Shown piece by piece: positions 1-6,603 of a stretch of 10,340 nucleotides of DNA; position 1 is the first letter of the stretch, and each line of letters begins with the position of its first letter. Made by a program: the position numbers and the translations under genes. The notes below the pieces were generated by a model, which made no database searches, was not told the DNA's origin, and worked only from the letters and a program-made list of their open reading frames with translations. This stretch comes from Bacillota bacterium (GTDB taxonomy: Bacteria > Bacillota > DTU030 > DUMP01), in contig JAAYHG010000255.1 of the NCBI GenBank assembly GCA_012735455.1, forward strand, positions 1 to 10,340. Direction: 5' to 3'.

Positions 1-181
1 ACTCTATGCACTTGAGTTAGAACAAAGATTATCGAATGAGGAATTACAACGCATGTTTTACTGGCACTCACTCCCGGAAAAATGGTACGAAATGGGCTAT
101 TTCACCTTCCTTGAAGAACGCCGGAAGCGTATTGCTGCCGTGATTCGTGAAGGGTTTAGGAAGTTGCGGGAAGGCAGCTGA
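1..181 (+). CDS. C-terminal end of an unidentified protein (5' truncated)
   Basis: An open frame enters from the left edge (first full codon at position 2) and ends at TGA 179-181, giving the last 59 residues. The tail is rich in charged residues, with an LPEKWYEMGY stretch followed by FLEERRKRIAAVIREGF, which looks like a short helical C-terminus. There is no second frame of comparable quality, and the codon choice is plausible for a real gene. The LPxxW...FLEERRK...I..GF pattern loosely reminds me of the C-termini of some DUF262/GmrSD-like proteins. That is memory of a pattern, not a demonstrated match, so the function is left open. No terminator with a T-run follows. Confidence 0.6.
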   Translation, partial: LYALELEQRLSNEELQRMFYWHSLPEKWYEMGYFTFLEERRKRIAAVIREGFRKLREGS

Positions 182-232
182 TCTTTGTAGGTTGCCCACA
201 CATGCCCTTTGTAGCTAACGCTTGCCACCATC

Positions 233-279
233 GATAAGACGAGGCGTATTAGGCACGGGGGTGCCTCTACCTCGTTATC
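233..279. repeat. Imperfect inverted repeat between the first two genes
   Basis: AGGCAC (251-256) pairs with GTGCCT (261-266) around a GGGG loop. ACGAGG (239-244) pairs with CCTCGT (270-275) beyond a small internal loop, and GATA (233-236) can pair with TATC (276-279). No T-run follows on either strand, so it is not a standard intrinsic terminator. It may be a degenerate terminator, a structured 5' leader for the next gene, or a small palindromic repeat. Confidence 0.35.
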
Positions 280-315
280 ATAACAGGCAGAGAACAAGGT
301 GTCTGTTGGAGAAAC

Positions 316-1200
316 TTGAATCAAGAAAAAGAGGTGGTCAAGGTGGTTAGTGTTGACAAAATACGTGGCGGGCTCTACGGACTGGCCTGCGGGGATGCAC
401 TGGGTGCCACGGTGGAATTCATGAGCAAGGCGGAAATAAAGAACAGCTATGGGATGCTGCGCGATATCATAGGCGGCGGATGGCTTAACCTTCGGCCGGG
501 AGACTGGACTGACGACACAGAGATGACCCTTGCTGTGGCTGAGGGGATCATTGGTAGTACGATCCGGGCGGTGTTTCATACTTACGATCGTGTGAAAGAC
601 TGGCACAAGGCGGCGGAACAAGTTCATAATTACCATGGGATGACTGCTGGGAATGGAGCTTTAATGCGTACCTTACCCTTGGCTTTTGCTTACAAGGATA
701 CGGAGGTCCTTTACATAAGTTGCATAGAAGTTGCCCGCATGACCCACTGGGACCCTGAAGCAGGGCTGACCTGCTATTTGTACTGCCTAACTGCGCAGAG
801 CTGCTTTAAGGGTTTGGAGTTTCTGGAGGCCTACAACAATGCTTTGACGCTGTTACAAGAACTAAATCCCGCAGGTGAGATTGGAGACGCAGCTAAAGGA
901 CTGGTTGACAAGTTTACAAAGGTCACATCCTGGTCAGAAAAGGCCCTCAAACCCACGGGTTATACTGTGGACACGCTGTCCTGTGCATTGTGGTGTGTGG
1001 CTACCACGACTACTTTCGAGCAGGCGGTGGTAAAAGCAGTGAATTTGGGCGGTGATGCGGACACTGTAGGAGCTGTGGCCGGCGGTCTGGCAGGAATTAT
1101 TTATGGATACGAAGGAATTCCGGCAAGGTGGATAGGTAAGTTTGGTGACTGGCAGAATAAGAGACTTGAGAATGTGGTTGAGGCCTTGATGCGGTTGTAA
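316..1200 (+). CDS. ADP-ribosylglycohydrolase family protein (DraG/ARH-like)
   Basis: This 294-residue protein has the hallmark motifs of the ADP-ribosylglycohydrolase (DraG/ARH) fold: GLACGDALGA near residues 22-31, the metal-binding WTDDTEM at 64-70, GNGALMR in the middle, and NLGGDADTVGA at 243-253. In this family the acidic residues of the WTDDT and GDADT motifs bind metal ions and the enzyme removes ADP-ribose from proteins or small molecules. The particular substrate cannot be read here. Length is normal and all main motifs are intact. The TTG start at 316 has GGAG at 308-311, only 4 bases upstream. A GTG at 343 with GAGGTGG at 331-337 is an equally plausible start and would shorten the protein by 9 residues. 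No ADP-ribosyltransferase partner is visible; the only upstream gene is an unidentified fragment. Confidence 0.9.
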   Translation: MNQEKEVVKVVSVDKIRGGLYGLACGDALGATVEFMSKAEIKNSYGMLRDIIGGGWLNLRPGDWTDDTEMTLAVAEGIIGSTIRAVFHTYDRVKDWHKAAEQVHNYHGMTAGNGALMRTLPLAFAYKDTEVLYISCIEVARMTHWDPEAGLTCYLYCLTAQSCFKGLEFLEAYNNALTLLQELNPAGEIGDAAKGLVDKFTKVTSWSEKALKPTGYTVDTLSCALWCVATTTTFEQAVVKAVNLGGDADTVGAVAGGLAGIIYGYEGIPARWIGKFGDWQNKRLENVVEALMRL

Positions 1201-1262
1201 ACAGCAGAGGCGTCATTAAAAGGACAATATCACAGTCTGGTAACACCTAGTCTTAATTGCTC

Positions 1263-1291
1263 TTGACTTTTGAACTCTAAGCTCGTATAAT
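1263..1291 (+). promoter_or_regulatory. Sigma-A promoter of the tRNA-Val gene
   Basis: TTGACT (1263-1268) and a perfect TATAAT (1286-1291) are separated by 17 bases. The tRNA 5' end follows 14 bases after the -10 box, so the expected transcript begins only a few bases before the mature tRNA. Confidence 0.9.
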
Positions 1292-1305
1292 AAATAATGC
1301 AATCA

Positions 1306-1380
1306 GCGCACTTAGCTCAGCGGGAGAGCACCTCCTTGACGCGGAGGGGGCCAGAGGTTCGATCCCTCTAGTGCGCACCA
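1306..1380 (+). tRNA. tRNA-Val (anticodon GAC)
   Basis: A full cloverleaf folds by eye. The acceptor stem is GCGCACT (1306-1312) with AGTGCGC (1370-1376). The D arm is GCTC/GAGC. The anticodon stem is CCTCC/GGAGG around loop TTGACGC, giving anticodon GAC (valine, codons GUC and GUU). The T arm is AGAGG/CCTCT with loop TTCGATC. The discriminator is A (1377) and the CCA end is encoded (1378-1380). It has its own promoter upstream and terminator downstream, so it is a single-gene transcription unit. Neighbouring genes do not bear on its function. Confidence 0.97.
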
Positions 1381-1389
1381 GAACATAAG

Positions 1390-1415
1390 GCGTAGCTTTG
1401 AAGCTGCGCTTTTTT
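1390..1415 (+). terminator. Intrinsic terminator of the tRNA-Val unit
   Basis: GCGTAGCT (1390-1397) pairs with AGCTGCGC (1402-1409), with one G-U pair and a TTGA loop, followed by six T (1410-1415). Confidence 0.9.
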
Positions 1416-1419
1416 GCCT

Positions 1420-1450
1420 TTGTATAGCCCCTTTCGGCTGCACATATAAT
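1420..1450 (+). promoter_or_regulatory. Possible promoter of ytxC
   Basis: A perfect TATAAT lies at 1445-1450, 21 bases before the ytxC start codon. The best upstream match, TTGTAT (1420-1425), is at a long 19-base spacing, so the -35 assignment is weak. The upstream tRNA terminator makes a new promoter here likely. Confidence 0.45.
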
Positions 1451-1471
1451 AAGACCGGAAGGGGTGAAATT

Positions 1472-2365
1472 ATGGCGCAGGGTATTAGCATTGTCACAGA
1501 AGAGCACCCCGATGCCGTTCGCCAGCGCCTAACAGAGGAACTAAATCAACTCAAAAACGAAGGTCTAGAAGTCCGGATCAGCGAAACCATGCGTGGCCAG
1601 GCAACATTCTTAGGATGCAATATTGTAAAATCCCGCCCTCTCCTACCTCCTGGGGAGGCGCAACTTGTCTTGCGGTATTTTGTCGCTAATGCATTAGCTG
1701 ACGAGATAGTCAGCACCTGGGAGGAAACATTGGTCCGTGAAATTGTCCGCGAGGAGTGCCATCACTTCAGCAGCGAGGAACGACGCCAGATCGCTCAACT
1801 CGTCTTGCAAAAATTAGGGGAGACCTGGGGAGAGGATGAGGCGAGCCTGGCCCTGCGTCGCCGGGGCCAAATAGCGCGCAAACTTTTGGAATACCTGGAA
1901 ACGGCCGACTTTTTAGTGCTGGAAGGGTTTATTCGCTTCCGCTTGGCCGAGTATCGGGATGAGCTAAGGGAACTAGTTAATAAGGCAGCAGATGATTTTG
2001 TTGTGGACAAGGAATACCAGGAATTCATCCGCCTTTTACGCTATTTTGTTGATTTACAGGGACCACAGCTCCCGGAGATTCAGGTACTCATCACTAAGGA
2101 TGAAAAGTTTGCTCTTCTTGATGCCCAGAATCGACCCTTGAGCACGAGAGATTTGGCCGAGCGTACGCTAACACTTGAGGAAGATGATCTTAACTACGGC
2201 GATCTCCTAATCAGTACCCTCATAGCTATCTCTCCGACCCATATCACCCTCCATTTGGGCCAAAGCTCGGTTGCAATGGAACTAGTAAATACCATCCAGG
2301 ATGTGTTTGTGGGTCGTGTGGACATTTGTACGGACTGTCCTTTATGCCAGCAGTCTCTCCAGTAA
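1472..2365 (+). CDS. ytxC: YtxC-family sporulation protein
   Basis: This 297-residue cytosolic protein matches the YtxC family, which is confined to spore-forming Firmicutes and whose molecular role is unknown. The most recognisable part is the central stretch with FIRFRL at 153-158, followed by an acidic helix and the EYQEFIRLLRYFVD segment at about 181-194. A C-terminal CxxCxxC cluster (C286, C289, C292) could bind a metal. No signal peptide or membrane segment is seen. The ATG at 1472 has AGGGGTG at 1460-1466, well spaced. In Bacillus subtilis ytxC also lies near thrS, so the context supports the call. Separation from the next gene is about 90 bases and includes a hairpin. Confidence 0.88.
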   Translation: MAQGISIVTEEHPDAVRQRLTEELNQLKNEGLEVRISETMRGQATFLGCNIVKSRPLLPPGEAQLVLRYFVANALADEIVSTWEETLVREIVREECHHFSSEERRQIAQLVLQKLGETWGEDEASLALRRRGQIARKLLEYLETADFLVLEGFIRFRLAEYRDELRELVNKAADDFVVDKEYQEFIRLLRYFVDLQGPQLPEIQVLITKDEKFALLDAQNRPLSTRDLAERTLTLEEDDLNYGDLLISTLIAISPTHITLHLGQSSVAMELVNTIQDVFVGRVDICTDCPLCQQSLQ

Positions 2366-2373
2366 AGAATACC

Positions 2374-2412
2374 ACAAGACGTGAGGCCTTGCCCTAGTAG
2401 GCAAGGTCTTGT
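2374..2412 (+). terminator. Bulged hairpin between ytxC and the DUF445 gene
   Basis: CCTTGCC (2387-2393) pairs with GGCAAGG (2400-2406). An outer helix, ACAAGA (2374-2379) with TCTTGT (2407-2412), stacks directly on the right side and leaves a seven-base bulge on the left. The T content after the inner stem (TCTTGT) is poor for an intrinsic terminator, so this may be a weak terminator or an mRNA stability element. Confidence 0.45.
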
Positions 2413-2456
2413 AGTATGGAGACAGGTACCAAGAGATGCAACGAGGGGAACAGGGA

Positions 2457-3050
2457 ATGCTATACCTAATTCTAGGCGGAACGGGAGCGCTTATCGGCTG
2501 GTTGACAAACGTGGTGGCCATCTGGTTGTTATTCCGACCACGACAACCTGTGCGTATCGGCCCTTGGAGCTTTCACGGGCTGCTTCCCCAGCGCCAACAA
2601 GCTATCGCCAAGAGTGTGGGTGAAGCCATTGAAAAAGAACTCTTTTCCTCGGAAGAACTGCTGAGCAGGATCGAGGATCCGGAGCTAAAGGCGGCCCTGA
2701 TGGCTGCACTGGCCCAGGCGGCGAGTGCCGAGTTGGAACGCCGCCTGCCTGCTTTCTTACCAGGTTCTTTGCGTGAATGGTTGGAGCAACAGGTAGCTGA
2801 GATTGTGGCACGAAGGGGTCCTATCGCCTTGGAGACAATTTTGGCGGGTGTAGCAGAGAATTTGTCTGAACTTAAACTGGGGGCGATCGTGGAAGAACGG
2901 TTGGCTGCCTTTTCCTTGGACCGGCTTGAGGCCCTGAGTTATGAAGTGGCTGGAAAGGAATTGCGTTTTATTGAGTACGCGGGTGGTGTGCTGGGGCTGT
3001 TCATTGGTCTTGTGCAAGCGGCCATTGTACAAAGCGGCTTGCTCAGTTGA
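2457..3050 (+). CDS. DUF445-family membrane protein, short form
   Basis: The protein is about 197 residues and resembles the DUF445 (YheB-like) family, whose biochemical role is not established. The N-terminus is a membrane segment of the type LGGTGALIGWLTNVVAIWLL followed by FRPR. A LLPQRQ...IAKSVGEAIEKEL stretch of family type follows, then a long charged helical middle, and a second membrane segment close to the C-terminus (GGVLGLFIGLVQAAIV). Two membrane anchors with a soluble helical region between them are predicted. ATG 2457 is preferred because GAGGGG at 2443-2448 sits 8 bases before it. An in-frame ATG at 2436 would add seven residues but lacks a good ribosome binding site. No terminator follows; the thrS promoter begins 10 bases after the stop. 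Confidence 0.8.
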   Translation: MLYLILGGTGALIGWLTNVVAIWLLFRPRQPVRIGPWSFHGLLPQRQQAIAKSVGEAIEKELFSSEELLSRIEDPELKAALMAALAQAASAELERRLPAFLPGSLREWLEQQVAEIVARRGPIALETILAGVAENLSELKLGAIVEERLAAFSLDRLEALSYEVAGKELRFIEYAGGVLGLFIGLVQAAIVQSGLLS

Positions 3051-3059
3051 GGAGGTTGC

Positions 3060-3088
3060 TTGACAAGCCCTATGCGTGAAGTTATAAT
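3060..3088 (+). promoter_or_regulatory. Consensus sigma-A promoter of thrS
   Basis: TTGACA (3060-3065) and TATAAT (3083-3088) are both perfect and separated by 17 bases. This places the start of the leader RNA near 3095. An intrinsically strong promoter is typical of genes controlled by termination in a leader. Confidence 0.93.
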
Positions 3089-3094
3089 GAGGCC

Positions 3095-3333
3095 AGCTAA
3101 AACGATGACGAGGACGATTAGGCCACCACGGACCCCAGAGAGGAGGCGCCATGGGTGGGAGCGCCTTTGGTACCGGGCGGCTGAAAACCACCTCGAAGTG
3201 CCAGCCGAAGTTCAGTAGGTGGGGCCGGCGAAGGCCGTTATGACTTAGAGAGTCTGCGCCAAGTGAAGGACCTTTACTGGGCGAAGAAGGGTGGAACCAC
3301 GGAGTATCCCGTCCCTTAGGGGACGGTGTTTTT
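3095..3333 (+). ncRNA. T-box riboswitch, threonine type (thrS leader)
   Basis: The leader carries the T-box sequence AGGGTGGAACCACGG (3288-3302) and a stem I region with the conserved GAGAGGAGG-like stretch near 3139-3147. The specifier is ACC (3187-3189, threonine) followed by the usual A, in the context GAAAACCACC. The TGG-A position of the T-box would pair with an acceptor end carrying U at the discriminator. The T-box sequence can pair with the CCGTCCCT stretch at 3309-3316 to form the antiterminator, competing with the terminator listed next. Uncharged tRNA-Thr should stabilise the antiterminator and switch on thrS. Confidence 0.93.
3309..3333 (+). terminator. Regulated terminator of the thrS T-box
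   Basis: CCGTCCC (3309-3315) pairs with GGGACGG (3320-3326) across a TTAG loop, followed by a T-rich run (3329-3333 and further T after one A). Its left arm is shared with the antiterminator. Confidence 0.9.
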
Positions 3334-3362
3334 ATTTTAGTTATCTTGAAGGAGGACTAACG

Positions 3363-5291
3363 ATGGGAGACATAGCAGTAGGTTACGGCGAGAAGAAAGA
3401 ATACTTCAAGACAGAGATTAGTGGTCGTGAGGTAGCAGCCCGTTTGGCGCCAGAGCTTGGAGACAGTGTACTGGCTCTGGAGGTAGATGGTGAGCTCAAG
3501 GACTTGAATACACCTCTTGTGGCCGACTGCAGCCTTCGCTTTGTGACGTGGGACGATGCAGAGGGCAAACGAGTACTCAGGCACAGTGCGGCACACGTCA
3601 TGGCCCAAGCAGTTAAGAAGATTTTCCCCAAGGCCAAGCTGGCCATTGGCCCAGCTATTGAAGACGGGTTTTATTATGATTTCGCTGTTCCGCATGCATT
3701 TACGCCAGAGGACCTGGAGAGAATTACAGCCGAGATGGAGGCTATAATCAAGGAGAACCTGGCCTTCAGCCGCCGTGAGCTTAGTCGAGAGGAAGCCCTG
3801 GCGTATTTTCGGGAGCAGGGCGAGACATACAAGGTAGAGCTGATCGAAGACCTGCCAGCTGAGGCTACTATCTCCCTTTATCAGCAGGGTGATTTTGTTG
3901 ATCTTTGTGCCGGACCGCACGTTCCCAGTACAGGATACATCAAAGCTTTCAAGCTCTTGAGTGTGGCCGGGGCGTACTGGCGCGGGGACGAAAGGCGCGA
4001 GATGCTGCAGCGTATTTATGGGACAGCCTTTTTCAGCGCTTTTGAACTAGAGGAATACATCAAGCTCCTGGAGGAAGCAGCACGGCGTGATCACCGCAAA
4101 CTAGGGCGCGAACTTGACCTCTTCAGTATTCAAGAGGAGGGCCCCGGGTTCCCATTCTTTCATCCAAAGGGCATGATTCTCAGAAACGAACTAGAGGCTT
4201 TCTGGCGGGAGGAACATGCCCGGCGTGGCTATCAGGAAATTCGCACCCCCATTATTCTGAGTCAGGAATTGTGGCAGCAGTCCGGGCACTGGGATCACTA
4301 CAAGGAAAACATGTACTTTACCGAAATAGATGAGCGCGGCTTCGCCATCAAACCCATGAACTGTCCCGGTTGCATCTTGATCTACAAGAGCCGTTCCCAC
4401 AGCTACCGCGAATTCCCCATGCGATTGGCAGAGATGGGACTGGTCCATCGGCACGAGCGTGCAGGCGTGCTACATGGGCTTATGCGGGTACGGGCTTTTA
4501 CACAGGATGATGCTCATCTCTTCATACTTCCCTCTCAGATCACTGAGGAGATCAAGGGCGTTATTGATCTTATTACCTCTCTCTACAAAGTGTTTGGTTT
4601 CAGCTACCAGGTTGAGCTCTCCACTAAGCCAGAGATTGCCATGGGATCCGACGAGGCCTGGGAGGAGGCTACTTCAGCTTTAAGGCGGGCTTTGGAGGAA
4701 ACGGGTCTTCAGTACAAAGTTAATGAGGGCGATGGGGCTTTTTACGGGCCAAAGATCGACTTCCATTTGCGTGACTCTATTGGTCGCACCTGGCAGTGCG
4801 GCACTATCCAGTTGGATTTTCAGATGCCGGAGCGCTTTGATCTAGAGTATGTAGGTGCTGACGGAGAGAGGCATCGCCCAGTAATGATTCACCGCACTGC
4901 TCTGGGGAGCATTGAACGTTTCATCGGTATACTCATTGAGCACCACGCTGGGGCTTTTCCCACTTGGCTGGCTCCCGTTCAGGTTCGGGTGCTGCCAATT
5001 ACTGACCGGCACTTGTCCTATGCCCAGGATGTTGCTGCCAAACTGGTAGCTGCAGGGGTCCGGGCTGAAGTGGACGAGAGGAATGAAAAAATTGGCCACA
5101 AGATCCGCGATGCTCAGCTGCAAAAGGTCCCCTACATGCTGGTGGTTGGGGACAAGGAAGTAGCGAACGAAGCTGTAGCAGTGCGTCATCGTGAGCGGGG
5201 AGACCTCGGTACGAAATCACTTGTCGACTTTATGCAAGGGATCAAAGAAGAGATTGATACAAAGGCCATTGAGGGCGCAACCTGGTGTTGA
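3363..5291 (+). CDS. thrS: Threonyl-tRNA synthetase
   Basis: This enzyme of 642 residues, the same length as the E. coli enzyme, charges tRNA-Thr with threonine in the cytosol. Domains in order: an N-terminal TGS domain (about 13-62); an editing domain with HSAAH at 74-78 and DLCAGPH at 180-186 (C182, H186), which removes mischarged serine; a class II catalytic core with the MNCPGC zinc cysteine C334, motif 2 around RHERAGVLHGLMRVR, the second zinc ligand H385 in DDAH, and motif 3 HRTALGSIERF with the third ligand H510; and a C-terminal anticodon-binding domain. ATG 3363 is chosen because AAGGAGG at 3349-3355 is 7 bases upstream and the T-box terminator ends before it. An in-frame GTG at 3291 lies inside the T-box and is not a start. 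It is the only gene under the threonine T-box. Confidence 0.98.
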   Translation: MGDIAVGYGEKKEYFKTEISGREVAARLAPELGDSVLALEVDGELKDLNTPLVADCSLRFVTWDDAEGKRVLRHSAAHVMAQAVKKIFPKAKLAIGPAIEDGFYYDFAVPHAFTPEDLERITAEMEAIIKENLAFSRRELSREEALAYFREQGETYKVELIEDLPAEATISLYQQGDFVDLCAGPHVPSTGYIKAFKLLSVAGAYWRGDERREMLQRIYGTAFFSAFELEEYIKLLEEAARRDHRKLGRELDLFSIQEEGPGFPFFHPKGMILRNELEAFWREEHARRGYQEIRTPIILSQELWQQSGHWDHYKENMYFTEIDERGFAIKPMNCPGCILIYKSRSHSYREFPMRLAEMGLVHRHERAGVLHGLMRVRAFTQDDAHLFILPSQITEEIKGVIDLITSLYKVFGFSYQVELSTKPEIAMGSDEAWEEATSALRRALEETGLQYKVNEGDGAFYGPKIDFHLRDSIGRTWQCGTIQLDFQMPERFDLEYVGADGERHRPVMIHRTALGSIERFIGILIEHHAGAFPTWLAPVQVRVLPITDRHLSYAQDVAAKLVAAGVRAEVDERNEKIGHKIRDAQLQKVPYMLVVGDKEVANEAVAVRHRERGDLGTKSLVDFMQGIKEEIDTKAIEGATWC

Positions 5292-5316
5292 CTGAGGCTT
5301 ACCCTTATGCTATTAT
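5288..5316 (+). promoter_or_regulatory. Promoter of the infC-rpmI-rplT operon, overlapping the thrS stop
   Basis: TTGACT (5288-5293) and TATTAT (5311-5316) are 17 bases apart, close to the sigma-A consensus. The thrS stop codon TGA (5289-5291) forms the centre of the -35 box. There is no terminator after thrS, so some read-through transcription into the leader is also expected. Confidence 0.85.
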
Positions 5317-5321
5317 GAATG

Positions 5322-5438
5322 AGTGAAGAAGTAGAAGCCATCCGCTTCTCACCCTGCGCGCTATAGGCTGCTACCAGGGTTTTTAGAAACACAGCATAAG
5401 GCTAAGTGTTTTGGGGCGGGTGGTTACCGTCCCTTTTT
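5322..5438 (+). ncRNA. Probable L20 leader (attenuator of infC-rpmI-rplT)
   Basis: Between promoter and infC lies a roughly 160-base untranslated leader with serial hairpins: AGAAGC/GCTTCT (about 5332-5349), ACCCTG/CAGGGT (5351-5356 with 5375-5380) followed by a short T-run, and AAACAC/GTGTTT (5387-5392 with 5406-5411). It ends in a terminator just before the infC ribosome binding site. In low-GC Firmicutes, ribosomal protein L20 represses this operon by binding such a leader and promoting early termination. Position, operon content and the terminator fit that family. The specific L20-binding fold was not verified by covariance comparison. Confidence 0.65.
5413..5438 (+). terminator. Leader terminator upstream of infC
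   Basis: GGGGCGG (5413-5419) pairs with CCGTCCC (5427-5433), with one G-U pair, followed by five T (5434-5438). Its place after the promoter and before infC makes it an attenuator rather than an end-of-gene terminator. Confidence 0.85.
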
Positions 5439-5479
5439 CTTTAGAGGAATTGGGGTATATTATTTGGAGGTGACAGGCT

Positions 5480-6007
5480 ATTAGTAAAGACCTGCAGATC
5501 AACGAGCAAATCCGCGTCCGTGAGGTTCGTCTCGTGGACGAAACTGGAAAACAGCTCGGGATCGTGTCAACGCGGGAAGCGTTGCGGCTCGCTCAGGAGA
5601 AGAATCTGGACCTGGTTAAGGTTGCGCCAGATGCCAGACCACCGGTATGCCGCATTATGGACTACGGTCGGTACAAGTATGAGCAAAGTAAGAGAGAAAA
5701 AGAGGCGCGCAAGAAGCAAAAGATTATCACCATCAAAGAAATCCGCATGCGCCCGAACATTGACGAACATGATTATAACGTCAAGGTAAAAAACATGCAG
5801 CGTTTCCTAGGTGATGGCGATAAGGTTAAAGTTACTATCCGCTTCCGGGGCCGCCAAATGACGCATACCGATGCAGGAAAGACTCTTCTAGAGAGAATGG
5901 CTGAGCAGCTGAAGGATCTAGGTTTGGTGGAACGAGAGCCACGTCTGGAAGGTAACCAGATGATCATGATAATGGCTCCGCGCTCCGAAGATAAGGGAGG
6001 AAAATAG
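5480..6007 (+). CDS. infC: Translation initiation factor IF-3 (AUU start codon)
   Basis: This 175-residue factor binds the 30S subunit, prevents premature 50S joining and checks start codon and initiator tRNA. The N-terminal domain begins [19 protein letters not shown], followed by the [11 protein letters not shown] segment, a lysine-rich linker helix ([11 protein letters not shown]) and the C-terminal domain with [17 protein letters not shown] and IRFRGRQM. The start is ATT at 5480, with GGAGGTGA at 5466-5473, six bases before it. An in-frame TGA at 5471-5473 rules out any earlier start. The next standard start (GTG 5534) would remove conserved residues 1-18. IF-3 discriminates against AUU, giving the known autogenous repression. 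The stop codon is one base before rpmI. Confidence 0.97.
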   Translation: MSKDLQINEQIRVREVRLVDETGKQLGIVSTREALRLAQEKNLDLVKVAPDARPPVCRIMDYGRYKYEQSKREKEARKKQKIITIKEIRMRPNIDEHDYNVKVKNMQRFLGDGDKVKVTIRFRGRQMTHTDAGKTLLERMAEQLKDLGLVEREPRLEGNQMIMIMAPRSEDKGGK

Positions 6008-6008
6008 A

Positions 6009-6206
6009 ATGCCTAAGATGAAGACGCGCCGGTCTGCTGCCAAGAGGTTTAAGGTGACAGGCAGTGGCAAGTTTAAACGCGCCAAGGCTTACAAGAGCCA
6101 TAATTTGGAGCATAAGAGCTCGAAGCGCAAGCGTGCTTTACGGGCCCCAGGTTTGGTCAGCCCTTCTGATTATGAGCGGGTACGCAAGATGCTGCCCTAC
6201 GCATGA
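6009..6206 (+). CDS. rpmI: 50S ribosomal protein bL35
   Basis: This 65-residue, strongly basic protein starts [21 protein letters not shown], the standard bL35 signature, and has the family's usual length. It is a component of the large ribosomal subunit. The ribosome binding site AAGGGAGG (5993-6000) lies inside the end of infC and the genes are separated by one base, which suggests translational coupling. It is the middle gene of the conserved infC-rpmI-rplT operon. Confidence 0.98.
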   Translation: MPKMKTRRSAAKRFKVTGSGKFKRAKAYKSHNLEHKSSKRKRALRAPGLVSPSDYERVRKMLPYA

Positions 6207-6235
6207 TTCGAGCGTGAATAAAGGAGGTTCTTGCT

Positions 6236-6598
6236 ATGGCAAGGATTAAGGGGGGCGTCGCTGCCAGGCGGCGCCATAAGAAAATAATGAAATTAGCTCG
6301 TGGCTACCGCGGTGCCCGCAGCCGTACCTTCCGGGCGGCCAACGAGAGCGTACTTAAGGCTCTCTTCTATGCGCGTCGCGACCGCAGGGCGAGAAAGCGC
6401 GACTTCAGAAGGCTATGGATCGCCCGTATCAATGCTGCAGCCCGTTCCAACGGCTTGACCTACAGTCGTTTCATGAACGGTCTCAAGCGTGCCGGTGTCG
6501 GTATCAACCGCAAAATGCTAGCCGAGATTGCTGTACATGACAACCAAGCTTTTGCTGATCTAGTTGCTCTGGCCAAGGATAACCTAGCGGCCAGGTAA
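6236..6598 (+). CDS. rplT: 50S ribosomal protein bL20
   Basis: This 120-residue basic protein starts [26 protein letters not shown] and continues with the typical [27 protein letters not shown] region, both diagnostic of bL20. The long basic N-terminal half binds 23S rRNA during assembly. The globular C-terminal half is the part that acts as translational or transcriptional repressor of this operon in other bacteria. AAGGAGG at 6221-6227 is 8 bases before the ATG. The spacing from rpmI is 29 bases, and a strong terminator follows directly. Length is normal. Confidence 0.98.
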   Translation: MARIKGGVAARRRHKKIMKLARGYRGARSRTFRAANESVLKALFYARRDRRARKRDFRRLWIARINAAARSNGLTYSRFMNGLKRAGVGINRKMLAEIAVHDNQAFADLVALAKDNLAAR

Positions 6599-6603
6599 TA
6601 ACT

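Noticed and set aside
97..636. A 179-codon antisense frame across the first gene fragment and the glycohydrolase gene.
   Set aside because: It lies opposite a gene with clear family motifs, has no recognisable domain, and shows shadow-frame composition.
2381..3191. Competing frames on both strands over the DUF445 gene and thrS leader.
   Set aside because: They have no family resemblance or ribosome binding sites; the DUF445 frame has membrane segments and a good start, and the rest is a T-box RNA.
3060..3218. A 52-codon frame (TTG start at 3060, GGAGG just upstream) running through the thrS promoter and T-box stem I.
   Set aside because: It begins on the -35 box itself, overlaps a well-supported structured RNA including the specifier, and encodes a low-complexity arginine- and proline-rich peptide; chance is the better explanation.
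3291..3362. N-terminal extension of ThrRS from a GTG at 3291.
   Set aside because: It would begin within the T-box sequence and translate the terminator; the proper ribosome binding site and ATG at 3363 give the normal family length.
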